A stretch of 64,000 nucleotides of DNA from positions 3,038,001-3,102,000 of the forward strand of contig NZ_CP043641.1 in the NCBI RefSeq assembly GCF_014217625.1, given 5' to 3'. Shown piece after piece: positions 15,987-23,986 of the stretch. Source of the DNA: Leifsonia shinshuensis (GTDB lineage: Bacteria > Actinomycetota > Actinomycetes > Actinomycetales > Microbacteriaceae). The position numbers and the translations under genes were made by a program. Each line of letters opens with the position of its first letter. Position 1 is the stretch's first letter. A model generated the notes under the pieces. That model saw only the letters and a program-made list of their open reading frames with translations. It was not told the origin of the DNA and searched no databases.

Positions 15987-16778
15987 GTGAACACACACTC
16001 GCGCGATCAGCTCGTCATCGAACACCTGCCGCTGGTCGGCTACATCGTCTCCGACCTCTGCAACCGCGGCACCCATCTCGACAGGGATGAGCTGGCCTCC
16101 GCAGGGCAGTTCGCCCTGTTCCAGGCCTCCCGATCCTTCGACCCCGACCGCGGCGTGCCGTTCGGCGCCTACGCCCGCGCCCGCATCACAGGCGCCCTGG
16201 CGGACGAGCTCCGCTCGCAGGACTGGGTCTCCCGCGGCACCCGCAAGAAGATCAAGGAGACGCTGTCGATCCGGGACGGCCTCTACCAGACCCTCGGCCG
16301 GACCCCCACCATCGACGAGATGGCCGTCTCCCTGGGCGTGGACCGCGCGACGGTCGTCGCCACCCTTCGCGAGTCCGCGACCGGACCCGTGGCGATCGAG
16401 GAGCGGTCGGACGAGCTGGTCTCTGCGATCCTCGGTCCCGAGGAGTCGGCGGAGACGTCGGAGCGCGAGACCTTCCTGCGCGCGGCCGTCGACGCCCTCC
16501 CGGAGCGGCTGCACCTGATCGTGACCCGGCTCTTCTTCGAGGACCAGCAGGTCAAGGACGTGGCCGCCGAGCTCGGCGTCACCCACGCGGCCGTGTCGCT
16601 GGCGCGGAACGAGGCGATGAAGCTGCTGCACGAGGGCTGGCTCCTGCACTTCGACCGCGACGCGGGCGTGCTCCCGCTGCCGGACCGGAACCCCCGGACG
16701 AAGCGCTCGGCCTATCTCGCGAAGCTCGCGGAGTTCACAGCGCACCCGGCCACGGCCACCCAGCGGGTCACCGCCTGA
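15987..16778 (+). CDS. fliA: RNA polymerase sigma factor of the FliA (sigma-28) type
   Basis: 263-residue sigma-70-family factor. Region 2 covers about residues 5-75 (LPLVGYIVSDLC, FGAYARARITGALADELR), region 3 about 80-135 and region 4 about 170-225 (VKDVAAELGVTHAAVSLARNEA). Size, the IKETLSIRDGLYQ region-3 segment and the position at the head of a flagellar locus support FliA. The GTG start follows GAAGGA (15977-15982). The matching target sequence, GCCGATAG with an upstream CTWAC, is found before four flagellar operons. No anti-sigma factor gene (flgM) lies in the window. The C-terminal 40 residues are an unconserved tail. Confidence 0.85.
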   Translation: MNTHSRDQLVIEHLPLVGYIVSDLCNRGTHLDRDELASAGQFALFQASRSFDPDRGVPFGAYARARITGALADELRSQDWVSRGTRKKIKETLSIRDGLYQTLGRTPTIDEMAVSLGVDRATVVATLRESATGPVAIEERSDELVSAILGPEESAETSERETFLRAAVDALPERLHLIVTRLFFEDQQVKDVAAELGVTHAAVSLARNEAMKLLHEGWLLHFDRDAGVLPLPDRNPRTKRSAYLAKLAEFTAHPATATQRVTA

Positions 16779-16803
16779 TCGAGCGTTCGGGCCCGACCGG
16801 CCG

Positions 16804-17235
16804 TCAGAGGACGGTGTCGATCAGCCGGGCGCTCTGCTCGGTGTGATCGATCTCGCCGTTCGCGCGGTAGGTGGCGCTCGTCTGCGCCCGCACCTCCCGG
16901 ATCTCGGTGATCACCTCGACCATCGCGCGCAGGTGGTCGGTGAAGATCTCGGCCCACATCGCGTTCGGCGCGCCCTCGGCCAGGTCGCGCAGCAGCGCGC
17001 CGGGAGGCAGGCCCCAGGACTCCCCGAGGCTGGAGATGGCGACGGCGGTCGAGAGGCTGGACGTGCCGAGGCGCCCGGTGACGACCTCGATCTCCCGGTT
17101 GGCGTGCGCGAGCCAGCGGGTCATCCCCGCCGTGCGCAGCAGCCGCTCCTCCTCGTACTTGAAGAGCAGCATCTCGAGGAGCTCACGCTGCCGCCAGAGC
17201 TGCGCCGTCAGCTCGTTGGCCTCGTTCGTCGTCAT
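16804..17235 (-). CDS. FlgN-like flagellar chaperone paralogue
   Basis: 143-residue helical protein that shares clear similarity with the FlgN-like protein at 20050-20535. Shared features include NELxxxLWRQRELLExLLxK, the central AHANREIEVV region and the LAxGAPxxxW segment. FlgN proteins hold the hook-filament proteins FlgK and FlgL for export. This copy ends the minus-strand group flgN-flgK-flgL-fliW, after a 117-nt gap, and converges on the sigma factor gene with only 25 nt between them. The start at 17235 is favoured over 17247 by a GGA upstream. Its cargo may differ from that of the first copy; regulation of the sigma factor is an alternative role. Confidence 0.6.
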   Translation of the reverse strand: MTTNEANELTAQLWRQRELLEMLLFKYEEERLLRTAGMTRWLAHANREIEVVTGRLGTSSLSTAVAISSLGESWGLPPGALLRDLAEGAPNAMWAEIFTDHLRAMVEVITEIREVRAQTSATYRANGEIDHTEQSARLIDTVL

Positions 17236-17364
17236 CCGTGGTTCCATTCGTGAAGCGCACTTCGGGTGGGCGGGCCCAGGACAGCCCGTGTTGCGTACAC
17301 CATACTGGCCCTCCCGGGGTGAACCGAGAGTGGCGTGTGGTCTTTCTGGCCTGCCGGGCGGCGG

Positions 17365-17721
17365 TCAGGCCGTCCGCAGCAGCGGCACCTGCACCCGGTC
17401 GATGTCGTCCGTCGCGATCACCTGCTCGCCCGTGCGCGAGACCGGGTCGATGAAGATGGGCGCGAGGAGGTTGGCGGTCACTCCGTCGGCGTGCGGCGTC
17501 ACGACGAGGAAGACGCCGGACTCGCGGCTCGCGGGCCGGTCGAGCTCGCCCACGTAGTCCGGCAGGTAGGCAGCCGCGTCGACCAGGAACAGCCGGATCG
17601 CCGGTTGCGCGCTCGCCCGGAGCGTGTAGGTGTCGCGCGCGCCGTCGAGCGGCGCGAAGTCGTACTCGGTGAACGCGCCGAGACCGGCGAGCGGTTCCTG
17701 GAAGGAGATCTGCACTGTCAT
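17365..17721 (-). CDS. fliW: Flagellar assembly factor FliW
   Basis: 118-residue protein of the FliW family. The conserved core is seen in FxxPLAGLGAFTEYDFAPLDG, near the N terminus, and in NLLAPIFIDPVSRTGEQVI, near the C terminus. In Bacillus, FliW binds flagellin and, when free, sequesters the translational repressor CsrA. A csrA gene lies in this locus at 44602. The start overlaps the flgL stop by 4 nt, so it is coupled to hook-filament junction genes. A noncanonical order (flgN-flgK-flgL-fliW) agrees with other Gram-positive loci. Confidence 0.9.
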   Translation of the reverse strand: MTVQISFQEPLAGLGAFTEYDFAPLDGARDTYTLRASAQPAIRLFLVDAAAYLPDYVGELDRPASRESGVFLVVTPHADGVTANLLAPIFIDPVSRTGEQVIATDDIDRVQVPLLRTA

Positions 17722-18602
17722 CTGAGGTAGTCCATCAAGGTCGGCTGGATGCTTTTCGCGGTGACGGCCAGGGCGGTCTGGTAGGCGACCTGCTGCGTCT
17801 GCATCTCCAGGATGGCATGCGCGGCGTCCACGTTCTGGATGCCGTTCTGCGAGGTCTGCAGCGTCGTGGCCTGCGTGGTGAGCGCCGAGGTCGCCCCGGT
17901 GAGCTGATTCTGCGCGCTGCCGACGGTCGCCTCCGCGCCCCGGATGTTCGCGGCGACGGCGTCGATCGCGGTCAGCTGGCCGCCGACGTTCCCTCCGCTG
18001 CTCACCGCGCTCGCGATCGAGTCGATCAGCGCGAAGACGGAGGACGAGCCGGAGCCGAGCACCGCCGACCCGTCGACGTCGACCCGGACGGTCGTGTCCG
18101 CGCCGACGCGCCGGTTCACGGACGACCCGGCCGTCCCGTTGAACGAGTAGTCGGCGTTGAACGCGGAGCCGGCGTCGGAGGTGCCGGCGAAGACGCTGCG
18201 GCCCTGGTACTGCGTGTTCGCCAGCGTCAGCAGGGTCTGCTTCAGGGACTGCAGCTGGGTGGCGATGGCCGCACGCGAGGTCGGGGTCTGGGTGGCCGTG
18301 TTGGCGGCCTGCACCGTCAGGTCGCGGACCTGGTTGAGGGTGTCGTTCATCGACGTCAGCGCCGTGCCGGCCGTGGCGAGCCAGGCCGTGCCGTCCCCGG
18401 CGTTGCGCTGGTACTGCGCGTTCTGCGCGAGCTGCCGCTGCAGGTCGAGCAGAGTCGCGGCGCCCGCGGGGTCATCGGACGGTTTGCTGATGGCGAGCCC
18501 GCTGGCGACCTGCTCGTCGAGCTGGTTGAGCCTCTGCGCGCTGAGCTGGAGGTTGCGCTGGGCCGACGCGAGCTGCGTCGACTCGGTGACACGGAATGAC
18601 AT
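17718..18602 (-). CDS. flgL: Flagellar hook-associated protein FlgL (HAP3)
   Basis: 294-residue flagellin-like junction protein between hook and filament. The N-terminal helix carries VTESTQLASAQRNLQLSAQR and LAISKPSDDPAGA, and the C-terminal helix ends with AHAILEMQTQQVAYQTALAV, the usual flagellin-like D0/D1 pairing. The middle domain is short. ATG 18602 is 7 nt after the flgK stop, and the stop overlaps fliW. It is part of the minus-strand operon driven by the sigma-28-type promoter at 20602-20629. Confidence 0.93.
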   Translation of the reverse strand: MSFRVTESTQLASAQRNLQLSAQRLNQLDEQVASGLAISKPSDDPAGAATLLDLQRQLAQNAQYQRNAGDGTAWLATAGTALTSMNDTLNQVRDLTVQAANTATQTPTSRAAIATQLQSLKQTLLTLANTQYQGRSVFAGTSDAGSAFNADYSFNGTAGSSVNRRVGADTTVRVDVDGSAVLGSGSSSVFALIDSIASAVSSGGNVGGQLTAIDAVAANIRGAEATVGSAQNQLTGATSALTTQATTLQTSQNGIQNVDAAHAILEMQTQQVAYQTALAVTAKSIQPTLMDYLR

Positions 18603-18609
18603 GTGCGGC

Positions 18610-20040
18610 CTATCCCAATCCGACGAGTCCGGTGTGGTTGATCAGCTGATCGAGGATGGAGTCGAGAGCGGTCATGACGCGCGCCGAGCCCTGGTAGGCG
18701 TGCTGGTACGCGATCAGGTTCATGTTCTCCTCGTCCAGGCTGACCGACTCCTGCGAGGACTGGGCGTTCGCCGCGGCGGCCTGCGCGCTCTGGTCGAGCG
18801 TGGACTGCTGCGTCGCGTTGCTCGTCGCGGTGCCGAGCGCGATGACCCCCGTCGACCAGGCGACGTCGGGTGCGCCGGGGCCGGTGCCGAGCTGGCCGAT
18901 CGCGTCGGCGATGGAGCCGTCCGCCGCGCCCGCGCCCGCCGCGGCGACGGCGACGCCGGAGGGGTCGGTCGCGAGCACGCTCAGACCGAGCGCCGCCGGG
19001 CCGGTCGCCGACATCCCGAAGAACGCCACGTTCGTCGCGCCGTTGGAGGTGGTCCCGGTGACGCTGACGGCGTTCACCTGCTGGGCGAGCGAGGTCGCGA
19101 GGGTGTTGAGCTTCGCCGCGGTCTCCGCGATCGCGCCGCCGTTGCCGTTCGCGGTGGCGGGCGCGAGGAGGGAGAGCACGCCCGCGAGCTTCCCGGAGCT
19201 GAGCGAGACGGGACCGGCGCCGTCGGACCATTCGACAGCGGCCGGGGAGGACGCGGCGCCTTCGAGCGTGGTCGATCCGGTCACGGTCAGCGACCGGGCG
19301 ACCGTGCCCTGCACCAGGTTGGCGCCGCCGATGCTGACGGTCACGGTCTGGTCGGCGTTGTTCACGACAGCCGCGCCGGAGAGCGAGGCGAGCTCGGTCA
19401 GGAGGGTGCTGCGCTGGGTGATGAGCGCGTTGACGTCGCCGCCGGACGCGGCGACCGAGCGGATCTGCCCGTTGAGCTGCGCCACCTTGGCGGCGTCGGA
19501 GTTCACCTGTGCTGCCGTGGTGGTCAGATCCTGCTGGGTCTGCGACCACTGCGACGCGACGGACCGGTAGGCGGTGGCGATCTGGCCGACCAGGGAGCCC
19601 GCCTTGCCGAGGAGGGCGGCGACCGGCGCGGACGCGCCCGGCTGGTTGGAGACGTCCTGCCACGCCGACCAGAACTTCGAGAGCGAGCCGGAGATGGCGT
19701 CGCCGCTCGGCTCGCCGAGGGTCGACTCGAGGGCGCTCAGGGCCGTGGCCTGCACTCCGCTGTAGCCGGCTGCGGCGCCGGCGGACCGGGACTGGGCGTC
19801 CAGCAGGGCCGAGCCGAGCTGGACGACGCCGGCCACGCGCACGCCCTGGCCCGCGGCGGGAGCCTGCGCGAACGGGCCGACCTGGGCGGGGGCGCCGACG
19901 GCCTGGAGGTCGACCTGCTGGCGGACATAGCCGGGAGTGGTCGCGTTGGCGATGTTGTCGCCGGTGACCTCGATGCCGGCCTGGGCGGCGGAGAGGCCGG
20001 AGAAGGCGGTGTTGAGGGAGCCGAGAAGGTTGCCGGACAC
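18610..20040 (-). CDS. flgK: Flagellar hook-associated protein FlgK (HAP1)
   Basis: 476-residue hook-filament junction protein. The N terminus has the rod/hook signature LNTAFSGLSAAQAGIEVTGDNIANATTPGY (positions 8-37), and the C terminus has SVSLDEENMNLIAYQHAYQGSARVMTALDSILDQLIN. It is somewhat shorter than Salmonella FlgK, consistent with a reduced central domain. The ATG at 20040 follows the flgN stop by 9 nt with GGAGA read on this strand. It is exported and probably chaperoned by the adjacent FlgN-like protein. Confidence 0.94.
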   Translation of the reverse strand: MSGNLLGSLNTAFSGLSAAQAGIEVTGDNIANATTPGYVRQQVDLQAVGAPAQVGPFAQAPAAGQGVRVAGVVQLGSALLDAQSRSAGAAAGYSGVQATALSALESTLGEPSGDAISGSLSKFWSAWQDVSNQPGASAPVAALLGKAGSLVGQIATAYRSVASQWSQTQQDLTTTAAQVNSDAAKVAQLNGQIRSVAASGGDVNALITQRSTLLTELASLSGAAVVNNADQTVTVSIGGANLVQGTVARSLTVTGSTTLEGAASSPAAVEWSDGAGPVSLSSGKLAGVLSLLAPATANGNGGAIAETAAKLNTLATSLAQQVNAVSVTGTTSNGATNVAFFGMSATGPAALGLSVLATDPSGVAVAAAGAGAADGSIADAIGQLGTGPGAPDVAWSTGVIALGTATSNATQQSTLDQSAQAAAANAQSSQESVSLDEENMNLIAYQHAYQGSARVMTALDSILDQLINHTGLVGLG

Positions 20041-20049
20041 GGTCGTCTC

Positions 20050-20535
20050 CTACAGGGTCGCGTCGACGAGGCGGGCACGTGCCGAAGGCAGGTCCGTGGT
20101 CCCGTCGGAGGTGTAGACCGACGCGCCGTCCGAGACGGCGTCGAAGGTGTCCTGGGCGGCGCGGAGCGCGTTGCGCAGCAGGCGGTCGTTGCCTGCGCGC
20201 ACGGTCCGGATCTCCCGGGTCAGGGTCACGAGGGCCTCCAGGTGGGCCGCGAAGATGCCCTGCCAGGCACCCTCGGGAGCGCCGGCCGCGAGCTCGCGCA
20301 GCCGGGTGTCGGCGGGCAGGCTCCACTCGATCGCGAGCGCGGACGCCGCGACGCTCATCGAGAGGGTGGCGGTCCGCAGTCGCTCGATCACGACCTCCGC
20401 CTCGCGGGTGGCGTGCGGCACCCAGCGGGCCTTGCCGGAGGCGAGAAGCAACTGCTCGACCTCGAATTTGTAGAGCAGCAGCTCCAGGAGCTCTCTCTGA
20501 CGCCAGAGCTCGTTCGACAGTTCGTTGGCGCCCAC
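20050..20535 (-). CDS. FlgN-like flagellar export chaperone
   Basis: 161-residue, mostly helical protein in the position of FlgN, directly upstream of flgK. It begins NELSNELWRQRELLELLLYKFEVEQ and shares the length and helical pattern of FlgN chaperones. The GTG start at 20535 is about 60 nt downstream of the predicted transcription start. A paralogue at 16804-17235 lies at the other end of the same operon. FlgN proteins diverge quickly, so the family call relies on context as well as pattern. Confidence 0.7.
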   Translation of the reverse strand: MGANELSNELWRQRELLELLLYKFEVEQLLLASGKARWVPHATREAEVVIERLRTATLSMSVAASALAIEWSLPADTRLRELAAGAPEGAWQGIFAAHLEALVTLTREIRTVRAGNDRLLRNALRAAQDTFDAVSDGASVYTSDGTTDLPSARARLVDATL

Positions 20536-20601
20536 CGCGCTCTCACGCTCCCATCAGCCATCCATAGCAAAGGGCACACACGTTGTCTGCCGTACCTTCC
20601 G

Positions 20602-20629
20602 CTATCGGCAGGAACGGGGCGCTTGTAAG
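20602..20629 (-). promoter_or_regulatory. Sigma-28-type promoter for flgN-flgK-flgL-fliW
   Basis: On the minus strand CTTAC begins at 20629 and GCCGATAG begins at 20609, 20 nt downstream. GCCGATAG matches the sigma-28 -10 consensus GCCGATAA at seven of eight positions. It faces away from the fliC promoter 37 nt to the right. Confidence 0.82.
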
Positions 20630-20665
20630 CATTTCGGGGGACACCGAAGTTCTTTCGACCGCGTG

Positions 20666-20693
20666 CTTACATCGGCGGCCGACCTGCCGATAG
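20666..20693 (+). promoter_or_regulatory. Sigma-28-type promoter for fliC
   Basis: CTTAC at 20666-20670 and GCCGATAG at 20686-20693 have the same 20-nt offset as the other three flagellar promoters in the window. Transcription would start near 20700, giving a fliC leader of about 55 nt. Confidence 0.85.
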
Positions 20694-20708
20694 GTCCATT
20701 CGTCGGCC

Positions 20709-20744
20709 CACGGATGGACCGGCTCAGCACACTCTCACGGAGGA
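20709..20744 (+). promoter_or_regulatory. Candidate CsrA-binding sites in the fliC leader
   Basis: CACGGATG (20709-20716) and CACGGAGGA (20736-20744) each contain the GGA core of CsrA targets, and the second overlaps the ribosome-binding site. csrA and fliW are both in this locus. Repression of flagellin translation by CsrA is known in Bacillus; here it is inferred. Confidence 0.45.
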
Positions 20745-20753
20745 TCGAACATC

Positions 20754-21605
20754 ATGGCTATGACCATCAACACCAACCTGAGCGCTCTCTCGGTCACGAA
20801 CTCGCTCAACCTCAACCAGGCCGCTCTGCAGAGCAGCATGAACAAGCTGTCGTCGGGCTCGCAGCTCAACACCGCTGCCGACAACCCGGCCGGCCTCGCG
20901 ATCTCGCAGGGCCTGCAGGCGCAGATCGGCGGCCTCAACCAGGCCGCGCAGAACACCGCCAGCGGCATCAACCTGATCCAGACCGCCTCCGGCGCGCTGT
21001 CCCAGGTGTCCAACATCCTGCAGACGCTCAACAGCCTCGCCGTCCAGGCCGCGAACGACACGAACAACACCGCGTCGCGCACGGACATCCAGACGCAGGT
21101 CACCGCGCTCACCGCCCAGCTCACCTCGATCGGCACGTCCACGAACTTCAACGGGGTCAACCTGCTCGACGGCTCGGCCACCGGCGCCAAGGCGCTGAAC
21201 TTCCAGACCGGCGCCAACGCGACGGACAGCGTCACCCTCGACCTCGGCACCGCCAGCGTGACCGCGCTGACGAAGACCGGCGGCGCACTCGACCCGGCGA
21301 CGCTCAAGTTCGACACCGCGGCCAACGCTCAGGCGTCGATCACCGCCATCCAGGGCGCGATCCAGACCGTGTCGACCGCGCAGGCGACCCTCGGCGCGAC
21401 CCAGAACGTGCTGACGGCGACCGCGCAGAACATCGCGGTCAACTCGCAGAACCTGACCGCCGCCAACTCGCAGATCGCGGACACCGACATGGCGTCCGAG
21501 ATGGCGAAGTACAGCAAGGAGAACGTGCTCATGCAGGCCGGCACCGCGATGCTCTCGCAGGCCAACCAGCAGAGCCAGCTCATCCTCAAGCTGCTCCAGG
21601 GCTGA
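20754..21605 (+). CDS. fliC: Flagellin
   Basis: 283-residue filament protein. The conserved D0/D1 N-terminal helix is TINTNLSALSVTNSLNLNQ, followed by LSSGSQLNTAADNPAGLAIS (positions 32-51). The C-terminal helix ends AMLSQANQQSQLILKLLQG. The variable middle is very short, so the filament surface domain is minimal. ATG 20754 has GGAGGA at 20739-20744. It is followed by a strong hairpin before fliD, consistent with a much higher yield of flagellin than of cap protein. Only one flagellin gene is present here. Confidence 0.96.
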   Translation: MAMTINTNLSALSVTNSLNLNQAALQSSMNKLSSGSQLNTAADNPAGLAISQGLQAQIGGLNQAAQNTASGINLIQTASGALSQVSNILQTLNSLAVQAANDTNNTASRTDIQTQVTALTAQLTSIGTSTNFNGVNLLDGSATGAKALNFQTGANATDSVTLDLGTASVTALTKTGGALDPATLKFDTAANAQASITAIQGAIQTVSTAQATLGATQNVLTATAQNIAVNSQNLTAANSQIADTDMASEMAKYSKENVLMQAGTAMLSQANQQSQLILKLLQG

Positions 21606-21614
21606 CGCCCTCAG

Positions 21615-21651
21615 GCGGGCGGCGACTGATTCGGGTTCAGTCGCCGCCCGC
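21615..21651 (+). terminator. Strong hairpin between fliC and fliD
   Basis: A perfect 15-bp stem, GCGGGCGGCGACTGA (21615-21629) with TCAGTCGCCGCCCGC (21637-21651), has a 7-nt loop. It starts 9 nt after the fliC stop. A short TCCCCT follows instead of a T tract. It is likely a terminator or attenuator that lowers expression of fliD and beyond. Confidence 0.7.
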
Positions 21652-21667
21652 TCCCCTGCAACCTGAA

Positions 21668-21680
21668 CACGGATCGGAGG
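21668..21680 (+). promoter_or_regulatory. Ribosome-binding site of fliD with possible CsrA site
   Basis: CACGGATCGGAGG contains two GGA cores, and the GGAGG part is the ribosome-binding site of fliD. CACGGAT recurs in the fliC and flgB leaders, which suggests a shared post-transcriptional signal. Confidence 0.35.
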
Positions 21681-21686
21681 ATTCGG

Positions 21687-23132
21687 ATGAGCTCAGTAGG
21701 AACGATCTCGCTGCCCTCCCTCACCGTGGGCAGCAATGGTCAGGTCTCGGTCTCGAACCTGGTCAACAACCTCGACCCGACGGCCATCGTCAACGCGCTG
21801 ATGACCGCGGAGGCCATCCCGCAGACCCAGCTCCAGGCGAAGGTCAAGACGGAGCAGACCGCCCTGTCGGCCTTCCAGAATCTGAACGCGACCCTTCAGG
21901 CGCTCCAGACCAGCGCAGCGGGGGCCGCGGCCACGAACGGCCTCAACCTGCTCACCGTCTCGAGCAGCGACTCGTCGGTCACCGCGTCGGCGACCACTTC
22001 GGCGTCGCCGACGTCCTTCTCGCTGCAGGTCGACCAGATCGCGCAGGCGCAGGTGTCCGTCACCGGCGCCATGACGACGTGGCCCGACGCGGGCGGCGCC
22101 ATCACGATCGTGGACTCGACCGGCACGGCGCATGGCATCACGGCCGCGTCCTCCAGCATCTCGGACGTGGTCGCCGCGATCAACGCCGCCGGGGTCGGCG
22201 TCACCGCCGCGCAGGTGGCCTCGGGCACAGACGCCTCGGGCAACCCGCAGTACCGGCTTCAGCTCACCTCCACGCAGACCGGCGCCGCCGCGGCGTTCCA
22301 GGTCTACGCCGGGACCAGCGCCGCCTACACGGCGGGCACCGCCACGAACCTCCTCACCCAGCCCGGAGCGGCCACCGTCACCGCCGCGCAGGACGCGCAG
22401 GTCACCCTCTGGCCGGGCACGGCGGCAGCGCAGACCGTCTCCTCGGCCACCGACACCTTCGCGGATCTCGTCCAGGGCGTCGCCGTGACCGTCACGAAGC
22501 CGACCACCACCCCGGTGACGTTGACCTCGAAGATGGACAGCACGAGCATCGCCTCGACCGCGTCCTCCCTGATCTCGGGCGTGAACACCCTGCTCTCCTA
22601 CATCTCGCAGCAGTCGGCTGTCTCCACGACCCAGAACACCGACGGGTCGAGCACGACGACCACCGGCACGTTCACGGGCAGCCTCCTGATCCAGGAGGTC
22701 TACCGGGGCCTGCAGTCGGCGGTCTCCGCCCCGGTCGGCCCCGGCGGGACGATCTCGCCCGCCACGTACGGGATCGCGATCCAGTCCGACGGCTCGATCA
22801 AGTTCGACAGCGCGAAGTTCCAGGCCGCGCTCGCGAGCGACCCGTCCGGCACCATCGCCGCCGTGCAGACCATCGCCTCGCGCGTGCAGGCGGCCAGCGC
22901 CACGGCCTCCGACCCGGTGACCGGCACGGTGACCGCGTCCATCTCGTCGCAGCAGACCCAGATCTCCAACGACCAGTCTTCGGTGAGCAACTGGACGACG
23001 ATGCTCGCGGCCAAGCGCAAGCTGCTGACGGCGCAGTACACGGCCCTCGTCACGACGCTGGGCCAGCTCCAGAACGAGCAGAACTACTTGACCCAGCAGA
23101 TCAACGCGATGAACCCGTCGTCGAACAACTGA
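21687..23132 (+). CDS. fliD: Flagellar filament cap protein FliD (HAP2)
   Basis: 481-residue cap protein that folds flagellin at the filament tip. The N-terminal part shows VSNLVNNLDPTAIVNALMTAEAIPQTQLQAKVKTEQTALSAFQNLNATLQAL (roughly positions 22-72), the FliD_N pattern. The C-terminal part has the coiled segment with LTAQYTALVTTLGQLQNEQNYLTQQI. ATG 21687 has GGAGG at 21676-21680. fliS begins 34 nt downstream. Confidence 0.93.
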   Translation: MSSVGTISLPSLTVGSNGQVSVSNLVNNLDPTAIVNALMTAEAIPQTQLQAKVKTEQTALSAFQNLNATLQALQTSAAGAAATNGLNLLTVSSSDSSVTASATTSASPTSFSLQVDQIAQAQVSVTGAMTTWPDAGGAITIVDSTGTAHGITAASSSISDVVAAINAAGVGVTAAQVASGTDASGNPQYRLQLTSTQTGAAAAFQVYAGTSAAYTAGTATNLLTQPGAATVTAAQDAQVTLWPGTAAAQTVSSATDTFADLVQGVAVTVTKPTTTPVTLTSKMDSTSIASTASSLISGVNTLLSYISQQSAVSTTQNTDGSSTTTTGTFTGSLLIQEVYRGLQSAVSAPVGPGGTISPATYGIAIQSDGSIKFDSAKFQAALASDPSGTIAAVQTIASRVQAASATASDPVTGTVTASISSQQTQISNDQSSVSNWTTMLAAKRKLLTAQYTALVTTLGQLQNEQNYLTQQINAMNPSSNN

Positions 23133-23166
23133 CGCCGGACTCTCCCCAGAAAGCTCGAGGATCGAC

Positions 23167-23595
23167 ATGCCTACAGCGGCACAGACCTACCGCGACAACG
23201 CCATCCTCTCCGCGTCGCCGTCGCGCCTGCTCACCATGCTGTACGACCGGCTGCTGCTCGACCTGAACACGGCGAAGGACGCGCTCGACGCCGGCGACCT
23301 CGCTGTCGCCGACTACCGGCTCACCCACGCGGTCGACATCCTCAGCGCGCTGGCGGGCTCGCTGCGCCTGGACGTCTGGAACGCGGCCGAGAGCCTTCTC
23401 GGCCTGTACATCTACGTGTCGAACGCGCTGATCCACTGCCGGGTGACCCGGGATGTCACGCTGGTCATCGAGGCCGTGGCGCTGCTGGAACCGCTCCGCC
23501 AGGCCTGGCACCAGGCCGCGGACTCCCTGTCGGCGGGGACCTCGTGGGAGGTCGACGCCGCGGACGACAACAGCGAGGTCGTGGCGATTGCCTGA
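23167..23595 (+). CDS. fliS: Flagellin export chaperone FliS
   Basis: 142-residue helical protein. The N terminus (TYRDNAILSASPSRLLTMLYDRLLLDL) is the diagnostic FliS segment that wraps flagellin C termini before export. The ATG at 23167 has GAGGA at 23157-23161. The last codons overlap a small downstream reading frame that sits where fliT is found in many bacteria. Confidence 0.94.
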   Translation: MPTAAQTYRDNAILSASPSRLLTMLYDRLLLDLNTAKDALDAGDLAVADYRLTHAVDILSALAGSLRLDVWNAAESLLGLYIYVSNALIHCRVTRDVTLVIEAVALLEPLRQAWHQAADSLSAGTSWEVDAADDNSEVVAIA

Positions 23596-23875
23596 CGACG
23601 GCGGGTGGGCGGAGGCGCTCGACGCACTCGAGGCGCGCGCGGCGCAGGCGGCGGGGCCGGAGGCCCTCGAGCCATGGCGCCCGGACGCGCCCCTCCCCGC
23701 ACTGCCGGCGGCGCTCGCCGAGCGTGCGCGCGAGGTGCAGGCCGCGCAGCAGCGCGCGATCGACGGGCTGCGCGATCAGCAGGAGCGGATCCGCGCCGAG
23801 CTGGAGTCGCTCGGCACCGTCCAGACGCCGCGCACGGACGCAGAACCTCCGGTCTACCTCGATCTGATCGGCTAG
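23588..23875 (+). CDS. Small coiled-coil protein in the fliT position
   Basis: 95-residue acidic helical protein. Its C-terminal half (about 45-80) has a heptad-like pattern in ARAEVQAAQQRAIDGLRDQQERIRAEL and it ends PPVYLDLIG. No family is certain, but size, helical character and place directly after fliS match FliT-type chaperones. The TTG start at 23588 overlaps the fliS stop by 8 nt, the only start near the frame opening. The next operon promoter begins at 23880, 5 nt after the stop. Confidence 0.55.
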   Translation: MPDDGGWAEALDALEARAAQAAGPEALEPWRPDAPLPALPAALAERAREVQAAQQRAIDGLRDQQERIRAELESLGTVQTPRTDAEPPVYLDLIG

Positions 23876-23879
23876 GACG

Positions 23880-23907
23880 CTAACGGCCCCGCCGATCCTG
23901 CCGATAG
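23880..23907 (+). promoter_or_regulatory. Sigma-28-type promoter for the flgB-to-flgE operon
   Basis: CTAACGG begins at 23880 and GCCGATAG at 23900, with the 20-nt offset shared by all four sites. It would drive basal-body, export-apparatus and hook genes, which are early genes elsewhere. Confidence 0.82.
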
Positions 23908-23918
23908 GCCACTACGAG

Positions 23919-23948
23919 CACGGATCGCTCGCCGCGGGCCACGGATCG
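23919..23948 (+). repeat. Two CACGGATCG direct repeats in the flgB leader
   Basis: CACGGATCG occurs at 23919-23927 and 23940-23948, 21 bp apart, inside the transcribed leader. Each holds a GGA core and matches the sequence near the fliD start. They may be CsrA-binding sites; a protein binding DNA is an alternative. Confidence 0.4.
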
Positions 23949-23986
23949 GCCTCCTCCTGGGAATACCACGATTCATGAGGTGAGCC

